From positions 1 to 42,545 of the forward strand of contig JAFXDK010000083.1 of the NCBI GenBank assembly GCA_017521805.1: a stretch of 42,545 bases of DNA, in the 5' to 3' direction. This document shows, one piece after another, positions 1-8,154 of this stretch (position 1 is the stretch's first letter; each line of letters starts with the position of its first letter). The DNA comes from Ruminococcus sp. Its GTDB lineage: Bacteria; Bacillota; Clostridia; Oscillospirales; Ruminococcaceae. The translations under genes and the position numbers were made by a program. Under the pieces are notes generated by a model. It was not told the DNA's origin and did not search any database. It was given only the letters and a program-made list of their open reading frames with translations.

Positions 1-1625
1 AACAATTCATCTACTGAGTCATTGTTAATATCCAAATAAGCGTAATCTATTTTTAAATCATCTACGCTTAAATCTACGATAACCTTCTCATAACATTTAA
101 AAGTGTCCTGAACTTCATCTTCAAGTCGCTTATCGCGTGCTTTTTCTTCCTGCGTCAGTCCGACAGACTGATTCTGAACAGGTTTCTCCGCCGGCTTATA
201 CTTCAAAAGCAAATCTTTAACAGAATATATTTTATAATCCACATTAAGCTCAGGACAAGCTTCGTATTCAGCTACAACTGCTTCATATTCTGCACTGTCG
301 CAAGGTTCGCCATTGTGGATATACATATTTTCGCCGTATTCTGTAGGCATTATATTATAAAAATCCGGTTGAAGTATAATTTCACCTGTAGTATGCTTAG
401 AAAAATCAGCTCCTGCCCATGAATCAATAGTTAATGTCTCACCATCTCTGCTGTACATTTTACAAGTATCAGCGTCAAATCTGATATTTTCAGAATAACT
501 TGTTTGGAAAAAATTATAAATACAGTCTTTATAATAAGCAATACTGAAAGAGAGCTCGTTGTTCAAATTCTCGTGAATTATTAATTCATCAACAGAATCT
601 CCATTAAAGTCCATAAAGCCATATTGAAGTTTATATACATCCTCATTCGGATTTAATGTCTCAAAACAATATCTATTATCACTAATTGTATTGTGAATTG
701 CTTCATCAATAGCATTGAAAATTTCTAATTCATCCTCAGCCATATATTCTGCTAAATCATATTTATTATAATAATTCTTTAACTTATATTCTGTTGCTTC
801 ACCTGTCACAAAATTTTCTGATTTATTCTTGTATTCTTCTTCACTTATTGTTTCACCGTTTAAGAGGTAGCTGTAGGTATTATTCTCGTCTGATGAAGTT
901 ACAAGTCCCCAGACACGCTCCAGCTTATCGCCCTCTGTAAAGTTAAGTTCGTCGTCCCAAGTACTATAACTCTGATAATAATCAAATTCGTAATCAGAAG
1001 TATATATGCGTTTTTCTTCAATACATATCACAGGGTCATCTGTACCATGAATAAACTGCGCCTTGAACATATATTCACTGCCGTCATACTGGTACACATA
1101 AGTTCTTGCAAAATCACCGGAACAAAGCTTTACAAGCAGTTCATCAACATTATCCTCATTCATGTCAAGATAAACATAATCCATAGTATCTATGAATTCA
1201 TCTGTTGCAACAAGATAATCAAGAACATTTGCTGCGGCTGTTTCAATGTCTGTTGCCGCAGAAGTACTTTCCGACGGTAAAAGCGGATCATCGGGAGTAT
1301 CGTTATCCCCTCTTCCAAGATTTTTCACCAGAAATACAGAACCAACTGCAAGTCCTAAAGCAGCGGCGGTATTCACCACACTCATGATTATCTTTGAGCT
1401 TTTCTTTCTGCTGTAAACCTCAACGTTGTCTACTACATCTTCTGCATTATCGTAAATCCCCGTATTTTCGCCCTTTATTGCGTCATTATATCTCTTTCTT
1501 GTCATTTCAAGAATCCTCTTTTTTGTCTTATTGTCAAGCATGTCCATATCCGTCCCGATTCTTTCTATCTCGTCAAGTCTGGCATTGTCCAGTATATCAA
1601 AACCTATAGTCTTTTTATCTTTCAT
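1..1625 (-). CDS. Membrane protein with extracytoplasmic calcium-loop-like repeats, probable anti-sigma partner (partial)
   Basis: The gene runs off the left edge, so its C-terminus is missing; about 541 codons are visible. Its ATG overlaps the stop of the sigma factor gene upstream in a TAATG arrangement, which implies translational coupling. Residues 1-78 are a charged, cytoplasmic-looking region rich in D, K, R and E. Residues 79-100 form one hydrophobic membrane segment. The rest is acidic and probably outside the cell. It contains repeated units such as YLDMNEDNVDELLV (about 152-165), FMDFNGDSVDELII and YLDINNDSVDEL, whose DxNxDxVDEL pattern resembles EF-hand or FG-GAP calcium loops. Coupling to an ECF-like sigma gene plus a cytoplasmic-TM-sensor layout suggests an anti-sigma factor. 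That role is inferred from position and topology; no named anti-sigma domain was recognised. Confidence 0.7.
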   Translation of the reverse strand, partial: MKDKKTIGFDILDNARLDEIERIGTDMDMLDNKTKKRILEMTRKRYNDAIKGENTGIYDNAEDVVDNVEVYSRKKSSKIIMSVVNTAAALGLAVGSVFLVKNLGRGDNDTPDDPLLPSESTSAATDIETAAANVLDYLVATDEFIDTMDYVYLDMNEDNVDELLVKLCSGDFARTYVYQYDGSEYMFKAQFIHGTDDPVICIEEKRIYTSDYEFDYYQSYSTWDDELNFTEGDKLERVWGLVTSSDENNTYSYLLNGETISEEEYKNKSENFVTGEATEYKLKNYYNKYDLAEYMAEDELEIFNAIDEAIHNTISDNRYCFETLNPNEDVYKLQYGFMDFNGDSVDELIIHENLNNELSFSIAYYKDCIYNFFQTSYSENIRFDADTCKMYSRDGETLTIDSWAGADFSKHTTGEIILQPDFYNIMPTEYGENMYIHNGEPCDSAEYEAVVAEYEACPELNVDYKIYSVKDLLLKYKPAEKPVQNQSVGLTQEEKARDKRLEDEVQDTFKCYEKVIVDLSVDDLKIDYAYLDINNDSVDEL

Positions 1626-2200
1626 TAAAATCCCTCCTTTAAGGTTATACCCTCATTTGCAAGGAGCTTTTCGAGGCGGCTCATGGCTCTGCTGCACCGC
1701 ACTCTCACTGCTCCCGAGGTCATTGAAAGCTTTTTGGCTATCTCCTTTGAGCTTCTGTTAAAGTAGAATTTTTGAAAAATTATGGTTGAATCAGGGTCGC
1801 CAAGGCTCTTAATAAGCCTTATCATTATATCTCTAAGCTCCGATTTCTCCGCATTTTCCTCTACTCTGCTGCTGTCGGGAATATCTGCAAAATAATCCTC
1901 CATTGATACCGTTCTGCCGCTTTTCGCAGTAAGGGAATGAAATTTATTTATCGCCTTTCTGCTTGCTATTGTACCTATATAACCTCTCAAATCCCCGTCT
2001 AAACCCTGATTGTTGTGATAATTGAGAAATACCGCAAGAAATACATCGCTGACACATTCCTCAATATCCTCTCTTGTAGCACAGCTTCTCAGCTTGTTGT
2101 ATACTATTGTGTATACATAGTTTATGTATTCCTCATAAAGTCTGTTCTGCGCCTCGGTTTCGGATTTTTCGCTCAACTTCCGATATTCCTTGTCCGTCAT
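1625..2200 (-). CDS. RNA polymerase sigma factor, sigma-70 family (ECF-like)
   Basis: A 191-residue sigma factor with a region 2 segment (YTIVYNKLRSCATREDIEE, then DVFLAVFLNYHN and GYIGTIASRKAINKF) that would bind core polymerase and the -10 element. A region 4 helix-turn-helix near the end (FNRSSKEIAKKLSMTSGAV, then RCSRAMSRLEKLL) would bind the -35 element. Regions 1 and 3 are absent, as in ECF sigma factors. The open frame extends to 2251, but ATG at 2200 is preferred because GAAAGGGGTGGG lies directly upstream of it. The stop overlaps the start of the membrane protein at 1-1625, so the two are a coupled sigma/anti-sigma-type pair. A consensus sigma-A promoter lies at 2333-2361. Confidence 0.9.
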   Translation of the reverse strand: MTDKEYRKLSEKSETEAQNRLYEEYINYVYTIVYNKLRSCATREDIEECVSDVFLAVFLNYHNNQGLDGDLRGYIGTIASRKAINKFHSLTAKSGRTVSMEDYFADIPDSSRVEENAEKSELRDIMIRLIKSLGDPDSTIIFQKFYFNRSSKEIAKKLSMTSGAVRVRCSRAMSRLEKLLANEGITLKEGF

Positions 2201-2332
2201 ATTCCCACCCCTTTCTGAACTTTCATGCAAGTTCTTTTTCCTTGAATGCATTCTGTAATATATACTCCTTTTCTATTTCAAAAGTGTTACACATTCTGCA
2301 AAATTTTTCTAAAAAATTTTTTTGACTTGAAG

Positions 2333-2361
2333 ATTATAGCATATAATGCAAGTTCTGTCAA
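2333..2361 (-). promoter_or_regulatory. Sigma-A promoter of the sigma/anti-sigma operon
   Basis: Read on the minus strand, TTGACA (2356-2361) is separated by exactly 17 bp from TATAAT (2333-2338), a perfect consensus. It lies about 130 bp upstream of the sigma factor start at 2200. Basal expression is therefore probably housekeeping rather than purely autoregulated. Confidence 0.8.
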
Positions 2362-2384
2362 GATAGTTAAATTTACTATATATA

Positions 2385-2413
2385 TTGATTTTGTTTAATT
2401 ATTGTGGTATAAT
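2385..2413 (+). promoter_or_regulatory. Sigma-A promoter of the coiled-coil gene
   Basis: TTGATT (2385-2390), 17 bp, TATAAT (2408-2413). It drives the gene starting at 2446. Its -35 box lies only about 24 bp from the divergent sigma-operon promoter, so the two transcription units are back to back. Confidence 0.7.
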
Positions 2414-2445
2414 TATATTACTATCTAAATTAAGGAGAAAAAGCT

Positions 2446-3573
2446 TTGAAAAACTTATTATTTAATCCGTTTGTTATTTCCATTTTATTAATTATATGTA
2501 TTCTACTATTTATCATATATAAAAAATCTTCAATTATTAAATACAATGAGCAGTATTACAAAAAAACTATTAATTCACTTCAAAAACAATTTGAAGAAAG
2601 TAAAAACGAACTTTTAAAAGAGTATAATAACAAAACAAACATCTCTACTAAAAAATATGAAAAAACCATTGAAGAAATACAAGCTAAACACACTTTGGAA
2701 ATTAACTGGTTCAAAGATGAATTTGAAGAAAACAAAAGTAGGCTTTTACAAGAGCATAATATTAAAACAGATACTATTATAAAAAATTATGAAAACACTA
2801 TTGAAGAAATATGTACTAAACACTCTTTTGAGATTAACTCGTTAAAAGATAAATTTGAAGAGAAAAAAAACAATCTTATACAAGAACACCTAAAAGAAAT
2901 TAAGCAAATAAAGGAAACTATTGAGAACAGAAAAAATATTCTACTACAAATGGATGAAAAGGAACTTCTTTCAAATATTATGATGGCACTTGATAGCTAT
3001 GGCTGTAGACTTAATCAACTTGAAAATAGACTTAATACAGACAAAATAGAAGAAAGAATAAATGTAATAGCTGAAAATACTGATTTTCAAATCTCTCGTT
3101 TCTCAGACAATTTAAACAATCAACTCAATAAACTCGAAAAAGAAATTAACATAAATGTAATAAGCCAGAATTTAAATGAGGTTTCCAAAGAAATAACAAC
3201 ACAAATTTCTAACTTATCAAATTCTATTGAAAAACACTTATCCAAAACGGATATTGCAAATGAACTTTCAAAAATAAATAATGCTATTGATGATATAAAA
3301 GAAAACAATGATTTTTCTTCTATTCAATGGAGTATTGACGAAATCAAAGAAGAGATGAATAAAATAAATGAAAACAATGACAATAATATTGAAGTACTTT
3401 CATCTACTCTTTCAGAAATTAATTCAGACGTTGCTGATATCAAATCAAGTGTATGCGATAATAGCGATTATAGTTTATTTGATAATTACAGCTTAACATC
3501 TGAAATTGAATCGCTTTCTTCCAAACTTGATAATATTAATAATGCCATTGATGATTTAATTAATCGCTATTAA
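2446..3573 (+). CDS. Membrane-anchored coiled-coil protein with a 44-residue tandem repeat, unknown function
   Basis: A 375-residue protein starting at TTG, with AAGGAG about 10 bp upstream. Residues 8-25 form one N-terminal membrane helix with a short outside tail; the rest is a very long, charged, Asn/Lys/Glu-rich coiled coil that should lie in the cytoplasm. Residues 49-92 and 93-136 are a near-duplicate 44-residue unit (each begins FEE.K..LL.E and contains YE.TIEEI..KH..EIN), and a third partial unit starts at 137. Forty-four residues equals four 11-residue hendecads. The C-terminal half contains INNAIDDI twice (about 280 and 366). The gene is more AT-rich than its neighbours. No catalytic domain is visible; a structural or partitioning role is possible but unsupported. 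Confidence 0.7.
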   Translation: MKNLLFNPFVISILLIICILLFIIYKKSSIIKYNEQYYKKTINSLQKQFEESKNELLKEYNNKTNISTKKYEKTIEEIQAKHTLEINWFKDEFEENKSRLLQEHNIKTDTIIKNYENTIEEICTKHSFEINSLKDKFEEKKNNLIQEHLKEIKQIKETIENRKNILLQMDEKELLSNIMMALDSYGCRLNQLENRLNTDKIEERINVIAENTDFQISRFSDNLNNQLNKLEKEININVISQNLNEVSKEITTQISNLSNSIEKHLSKTDIANELSKINNAIDDIKENNDFSSIQWSIDEIKEEMNKINENNDNNIEVLSSTLSEINSDVADIKSSVCDNSDYSLFDNYSLTSEIESLSSKLDNINNAIDDLINRY

Positions 3574-3642
3574 ACAGCAGATTACATAATTTTTTTCGGA
3601 TATTGGCGGTATTATTTAATGTCTATTTGCTTTCACGGAATA

Positions 3643-3671
3643 TTGACCTGAATCTTAAAATATGATATAAT
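3643..3671 (+). promoter_or_regulatory. Promoter of glnN
   Basis: TTGACC (3643-3648), 17 bp, TATAAT (3666-3671), about 65 bp upstream of the glnN start at 3737. No obvious nitrogen-regulatory palindrome was recognised between them. Confidence 0.7.
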
Positions 3672-3736
3672 ATAACTTGGAATTTTATTAGCGACAGATG
3701 TGAATGTTACACATTTTATTTTAAGGAGTAAGTTTT

Positions 3737-5827
3737 ATGGTTAATATTCCTGAGATTTTCGGCTGCAACGTTTTCAATGAAACTATGATGAAAGCTAAGC
3801 TTCCGAAAAATGTCTATAAAAATCTCAGACGCACAATGGAAAAAGGGGAGGCTCTTGATACCGAGACTGCCGATGTTGTAGCAAACGCTATAAAGGATTG
3901 GGCTCTTGCTCTCGGCGCTACCCACTATACACACTGGTTTCAGCCTATGACAGGCTCAACCGCTGAAAAGCACGATTCCTTTTTAAGTGTAGGTCCTAAT
4001 GGTACTGCTCTTATGGAATTTTCAGGAAAAGCTCTTATTAAAGGCGAACCTGACGCTTCTTCTTTCCCCTCAGGCGGTCTGAGACAAACAAGCTCCGCAA
4101 GAGGATATACTGCATGGGACCCCACTTCCTACTGCTTTGTGAAAGAGGGAAGCCTTTATATCCCCACTGTTTTCGTATCATATACAGGTGAAACTCTTGA
4201 TAAAAAGACTCCCCTGCTTCGCTCTATGGACGCTCTCAGCAAATCCGCTGTCCGCTTCCTTAAATTATTCGGCAATGAAAATGTTACTCGTGTAACTTCA
4301 ACTGTCGGCGCGGAACAGGAATATTTCCTCATAGATAAAGAAAAATTCGACCAGCGTAAAGACCTTGTACTTACAGGCAGAACTCTTTTCGGCGCTAAAC
4401 CGCCCAAAAGTCAGGAGCTTGATGACCAGTACTTTGCAAATCTCAAACCAAGAATTGCCGCATATATGGCTGAACTGGACGAGGAGCTCTGGAAACTGGG
4501 CGTATACTCCCACACCAAGCACAATGAAGCTGCTCCTGCACAGCACGAGATGGCGCCTATATTCACTACTTCCAATCTCGGTGCAGACCAGAATGAGCTT
4601 GCAATGGAGGTTATGGAAAAGGTTGCACTTAAACATGGACTTGTGTGTCTGCTCCACGAAAAGCCATTTGAGGGCGTAAACGGTTCAGGCAAACACAACA
4701 ACTGGTCAATGCGTACAAACGACGGTCAGAATCTTCTTGACCCCGGTGATACGCCTATAGAGAATCTACAGTTCCTTACAATCCTCTGTGCGCTTATCAA
4801 GGGCGTTGACGAATACGCAGACCTGATGAGACTTTCAGCCGCATCAGCCGGAAATGACCACCGTCTCGGCGCTGATGAAGCTCCCCCTGCTATTATTTCC
4901 ATGTTCCTCGGCGAAGAGCTTGACGCTGTTCTTCAGGCTATCGAGGAGGACGGTGTATACAAAACAAAGGCTAAATCCTTTGAAATCGGCGTTAATGCGC
5001 TTCCCTCATTCCCTAAGGATTCCACTGACAGAAACAGAACATCTCCTTTCGCTTTCACAGGTAATCGTTTTGAATTCCGTATGGTCGGTTCTTCCGATAA
5101 TATCGGCTGTCCAAACGCTCTGCTCAACACAATAGTTGCTGAAGAGCTTTGCTGGTTTGCTGACCGTCTTGAACCCGTTAAGGACAGCGATTGCTTCGAG
5201 GAGGAGATTAAAAAGGTTCTCAAAGAGGTACTCAAGGAACACCGCCGCATTATCTTTAACGGTGACGGCTATTCAAATGAATGGGTACTTGAAGCTGAGC
5301 GCAGAGGTCTGCCGAATTATCCCTCAATCGTTCACTGTATGCCTCATTATACCGATGAAAAAAATCTCCGTATACTCCGCAAGCACGGTATTTTCAACAG
5401 AAATGAGCTGACAGCACGTAAGGAAATTCACCTTGAAAAGTACTCCAAGACACGCAGAATCGAAGCTCGTACAATGGTTGAAATGGCAAGAAAACAGCTT
5501 CTTCCTGCGGCTCTGAATTATCTCGATAAACTTTGCCGTTCTATCTCCACTAAAAAGGATATCGGAATAACTTCCAATGCGGAGATAAAGATTGCCAATA
5601 AGCTTAATGAACTTTGCGATAAGCTTTATGATTCCATAAACCGCCTTGAAAAAGTTGAGGCTGATGCCTGCGCTATCAAGGATGTTCAGAAGCAGGCTGA
5701 ATTCTATCATGATTATGTTTTTGCTGAAATGAATATCATGCGTGAAATCGCTGATGAAATGGAAGTGAATATGCCTCTTGACTGCTGGCCAATTCCCACT
5801 TATTCAGAAATCATTTATAACGTATAA
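3737..5827 (+). CDS. glnN: Glutamine synthetase type III
   Basis: Makes glutamine from glutamate, ammonia and ATP in the cytoplasm. At 696 residues it matches the long type III (GSIII) enzymes and is much longer than type I. Visible signatures are GAEQEYFLID at 191-200, FEGVNGSGKHNNWSM near 310-325 with the glutamate/ATP site residues, RLGADEAPPAIISMFLGEE near 378, and AFTGNRFEFRMVGSSDN near 438. The start ATG follows AAGGAG at a normal distance. The gene stands alone, with its own promoter at 3643-3671 and a strong hairpin after the stop. GSIII is common in Ruminococcus and Bacteroides, where it is often the main ammonia-assimilating enzyme. Together with asnB and glmS it puts three amide-nitrogen genes in this window. 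Confidence 0.97.
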   Translation: MVNIPEIFGCNVFNETMMKAKLPKNVYKNLRRTMEKGEALDTETADVVANAIKDWALALGATHYTHWFQPMTGSTAEKHDSFLSVGPNGTALMEFSGKALIKGEPDASSFPSGGLRQTSSARGYTAWDPTSYCFVKEGSLYIPTVFVSYTGETLDKKTPLLRSMDALSKSAVRFLKLFGNENVTRVTSTVGAEQEYFLIDKEKFDQRKDLVLTGRTLFGAKPPKSQELDDQYFANLKPRIAAYMAELDEELWKLGVYSHTKHNEAAPAQHEMAPIFTTSNLGADQNELAMEVMEKVALKHGLVCLLHEKPFEGVNGSGKHNNWSMRTNDGQNLLDPGDTPIENLQFLTILCALIKGVDEYADLMRLSAASAGNDHRLGADEAPPAIISMFLGEELDAVLQAIEEDGVYKTKAKSFEIGVNALPSFPKDSTDRNRTSPFAFTGNRFEFRMVGSSDNIGCPNALLNTIVAEELCWFADRLEPVKDSDCFEEEIKKVLKEVLKEHRRIIFNGDGYSNEWVLEAERRGLPNYPSIVHCMPHYTDEKNLRILRKHGIFNRNELTARKEIHLEKYSKTRRIEARTMVEMARKQLLPAALNYLDKLCRSISTKKDIGITSNAEIKIANKLNELCDKLYDSINRLEKVEADACAIKDVQKQAEFYHDYVFAEMNIMREIADEMEVNMPLDCWPIPTYSEIIYNV

Positions 5828-5830
5828 CAA

Positions 5831-5858
5831 GAAATCCCCCGACTTTTCGGGGGATTTC
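5831..5858 (+). terminator. Hairpin terminator after glnN, shared with the convergent RAYT
   Basis: A perfect 12-bp stem (GAAATCCCCCGA with TCGGGGGATTTC) around a 4-base loop lies just after the glnN stop and 17 bp from the end of the convergent transposase gene. The T-tract on the plus side is weak. It may act in both directions. Confidence 0.75.
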
Positions 5859-6054
5859 TCATTGTTTATTTTCATTAGGGGTTCCCATTATTAAATTTGC
5901 TGAACCACCGTATCGGATTTTCGTAGATGTATTTTACGTGTTCCTCATAATCCAAACGATTCCTAATTATATGGTCATAGAATGATTTTTGCCAAATTGA
6001 ATGACCTATTTTCTTTGTAATATACCCTTTCATTTGTTGAACAACACGATTAGA

Positions 6055-6078
6055 TGTAGGGGCGAGCATTGCTCGCCC
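6055..6078 (+). repeat. REP-like palindrome, copy A, inside the RAYT
   Basis: TGTAG is followed by the palindrome GGGCGAGCATTGCTCGCCC. This 24-base unit is the exact reverse complement of the one at 6227-6250. It is translated in frame as part of EFGRAMLAPT of the transposase. Confidence 0.85.
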
Positions 6079-6226
6079 AAATTCATCTCCACATATTGAT
6101 AACAAAAAATGAATATGGTCAGGCATAATAACATAATGTTTTATTTCTATAGCCGGGTAAATCAAAGGTATTCTTTTTATCGCTTCTTCCACTATTTTTC
6201 CTGTGTCAGACAAAATTATATCCTGT

Positions 6227-6250
6227 GGGCGAGCAATGCTCGCCCCTACA
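6227..6250 (-). repeat. REP-like palindrome, copy B, inside the RAYT
   Basis: GGGCGAGCAATGCTCGCCC followed by CTACA. It is the perfect inverted partner of 6055-6078, 148 bp away, and encodes GASIARP near the transposase N-terminus. The pair has the layout of an inverted REP doublet (REPIN/BIME-like). Confidence 0.85.
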
Positions 6251-6363
6251 ATTTCCCAGAAATAATTCTTTTTTTCTTTAAGCACATACTGTTATAAAAT
6301 AAGTTCCAGGATTATCATAATCATAATCTTTTAACCGATTAGGCTTTCTTTCATTATCAGCTC

Positions 6364-7446
6364 TCATATCAACTTTCTCTCATCGCAATACTCACATTCG
6401 AGGAGAGTTTCATCACCGCTGAAACGGAAGCTTTTAGGCAGATATTCTTCGTGATTTGTAATGCACTTGGGATTATCACAGCGAACTCCGCTGTATACCT
6501 TTCCCTTTAAAGTTTCAGAGCTGTTTTCCTCCGCAAGTATTGTGAGAATCAGTGCCATACGTGCATATACTCCGTATTTCGCCTGTGTGAAATACATTGC
6601 ACGGTTATCCTCGTCAACCTCAACTGTAATTTCATCAACTCTCGGCAATGGATGGAGAACTATCATATCCTTTTTCGCAAGAAGCAATTTCTTTCTGTCA
6701 AGGACATATGTATTCTTCTGAGCAAGATATTCCTCATGACTTGCAAAGCGTTCCTGCTGAATACGTGTCATATAGAGCACATCAAGGCTGCCGATAACCT
6801 CGTCAAGAGCGTCAACCTCCTCGTATGTACTGCCGTTAGCTGTGATTATATCCTTGATATATGCAGGCATTCTCAGCTCGGGTGTAGAGATGAAAATGAA
6901 TTTGTTGTCCTCGAACATACTCAGTGCCTTGCAGAGAGAGTGTACTGTTCTGCCATTTATAAGGTCACCGCAAAGTCCGATAGTAAGTCCGCAGAGAGTA
7001 TTTTTTTCAATTTTAAGGGTAAGCAAATCTGTAAGCGTCTGTGTGGGGTGGAGATGACCACCGTCACCTGCGTTTATAACGGGGCAGTCCGCGCTTATTG
7101 AAGCCGCCTTTGCCGCGCCTGCTATTGGGTGGCGCATTACGAGAATATCAGCGTAACTGCTGACAATTTTTGTGGTATCCTTTATAGTCTCGCCCTTTGC
7201 TACAGAGGAATTGGCAGGATTGTCAAATCCAATAATACGTCCTCCAAGACGAAGCATTGCCGTCTGGAAAGACATCTGTGTTCTTGTGGACGGCTCATAA
7301 AATAATGTTGCCATAATCCTTCCGTCGCATTCGTGGGCATATTCCTTTGGATTTTCCTTAATTTTCACACCAAGGTCAATAAGCTTTGTCCACCAGCTTA
7401 CAGGGTAATCGCTTAAATCAATAAGATGCTGATATTCTGACTGCAT
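6364..7446 (-). CDS. pyrB: Aspartate carbamoyltransferase catalytic chain with a PyrI-like zinc tail
   Basis: Condenses carbamoyl phosphate and aspartate, the first committed step of pyrimidine synthesis. STRTQMSF at 53-60 matches the carbamoyl-phosphate loop (usually STRTR). RHPIAGAA, GDGGHLHPTQTLTDL and HPLPRVDEI are other family signatures. At 360 residues it is longer than a plain PyrB (about 305-310). The extra C-terminal part has Cys 323, 328, 351 and 354 in C-x4-C...C-x2-C spacing, like the zinc domain of the regulatory chain PyrI but without PyrI's allosteric domain. GGAGG precedes the start. It is the last gene of an asnB-HD-pyrB operon, 29 bp after the HD gene. Its stop codon overlaps the start of the RAYT transposase. 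Confidence 0.95.
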   Translation of the reverse strand: MQSEYQHLIDLSDYPVSWWTKLIDLGVKIKENPKEYAHECDGRIMATLFYEPSTRTQMSFQTAMLRLGGRIIGFDNPANSSVAKGETIKDTTKIVSSYADILVMRHPIAGAAKAASISADCPVINAGDGGHLHPTQTLTDLLTLKIEKNTLCGLTIGLCGDLINGRTVHSLCKALSMFEDNKFIFISTPELRMPAYIKDIITANGSTYEEVDALDEVIGSLDVLYMTRIQQERFASHEEYLAQKNTYVLDRKKLLLAKKDMIVLHPLPRVDEITVEVDEDNRAMYFTQAKYGVYARMALILTILAEENSSETLKGKVYSGVRCDNPKCITNHEEYLPKSFRFSGDETLLECEYCDERKLI

Positions 7447-7475
7447 AATTTTAAACCTCCGTTTATATGTATATC

Positions 7476-8144
7476 TTACAGAATTTTACTTCCGTTTATT
7501 ACCATTTCGAATTTTAAACCGAGAAATTCAGAAGCACGCTTGCACAGAATCATACGATTCATGAAAATTTCAAAATATTCCATTACAGAGGATATATTTG
7601 TATCTATCTGCAATTCAAGTATCAATGAGCTTTTATCCTCGTTAAAGCTTACCTTTGACATTTCAACGGCATAATTTACTCTGTCGTGGATATCAAAGGT
7701 TGTAAGCTCCGTATTTCTTACGCGGCTGCGGCGCACATCTGATTTGTCGCCGATAATCATTGCCGCGGAAATAGCATCCAGAGGCTGTGCCGTTCCCTCG
7801 TCATGATTGCCTATTGCCGCAATTACAGAGCATATCTCACCTGCCGGCATACTTAAATTGTCAAGCAGGCGGAATGCCATAACCGCACCGCTTTGTGCGT
7901 GGTCGATTCTGTTTATTACATTGCCGATATCGTGCAGAATTGAAGCAATTTTAGCAAGCTCAATTGTACGCTCATCGTAGCCGAGAGTTTCCAGTATCAT
8001 TGCCGAGGTTGCCGCAACTCTCTCAACATGAGGGAACGAATGTTCTGTATACCCCATAGCTTCAAGGGTTTTGTCTGCACGGAGAATATACTCCATAATA
8101 TCGGGATTCTGCTTGATATACTTATAGGTTACAAGACTTGCCAT
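7476..8144 (-). CDS. HD-domain phosphohydrolase-like protein
   Basis: A 222-residue soluble protein with an HD metal-dependent phosphohydrolase fold: H in FPHVERV near 43, the HD pair in SILHDIGNVI near 75, and a later Asp in IGDKSDVRRSR. Such proteins hydrolyse nucleotides or other phosphoesters; the substrate here cannot be told. The frame opens further upstream to 8249, but ATG at 8144 is preferred because AAGGAGG lies 5 bp before it and the longer version would run into asnB. It follows asnB by 10 bp and precedes pyrB by 29 bp, so the three are probably co-transcribed. A link to nucleotide metabolism is suggested only by the neighbours. Confidence 0.8.
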   Translation of the reverse strand: MASLVTYKYIKQNPDIMEYILRADKTLEAMGYTEHSFPHVERVAATSAMILETLGYDERTIELAKIASILHDIGNVINRIDHAQSGAVMAFRLLDNLSMPAGEICSVIAAIGNHDEGTAQPLDAISAAMIIGDKSDVRRSRVRNTELTTFDIHDRVNYAVEMSKVSFNEDKSSLILELQIDTNISSVMEYFEIFMNRMILCKRASEFLGLKFEMVINGSKIL

Positions 8145-8154
8145 AATTACCTCC

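Larger units (their letters stand above)
5875..6367 (-). pseudogene. REP-associated tyrosine transposase (RAYT, Y1/HUH family) with a +1 frameshift
   Basis: Y1 transposases of this family nick single-stranded DNA at palindromes. Translating from ATG at 6367 gives a typical RAYT N-terminus (RKPNRLKDYDYDNPGTYFIT, then VCA), after which TAA at 6278-6280 stops it. Skipping one T at 6280 continues into KEKKNYFWEIVG, the expected family sequence, and on to the stop at 5875, about 163 residues in all. The HUH motif is in VIMPDHIHFLL; the C-terminal part has VVQQMKGYITKKIG, IWQKSFYDHIIRN and YIYENP. The ATG overlaps the pyrB stop as ATGA. Two exact inverted copies of a GC-rich palindrome lie inside the frame (6055-6078, 6227-6250). 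It may be a decayed gene or be rescued by programmed +1 shifting at GCT TAA A. The downstream frame alone starts at a GTG with no RBS, supporting the frameshift reading. Confidence 0.8.

Noticed and set aside
1047-1609. Several short plus-strand frames
   Set aside because: They oppose the long minus-strand membrane protein gene and have no RBS or protein-like character.
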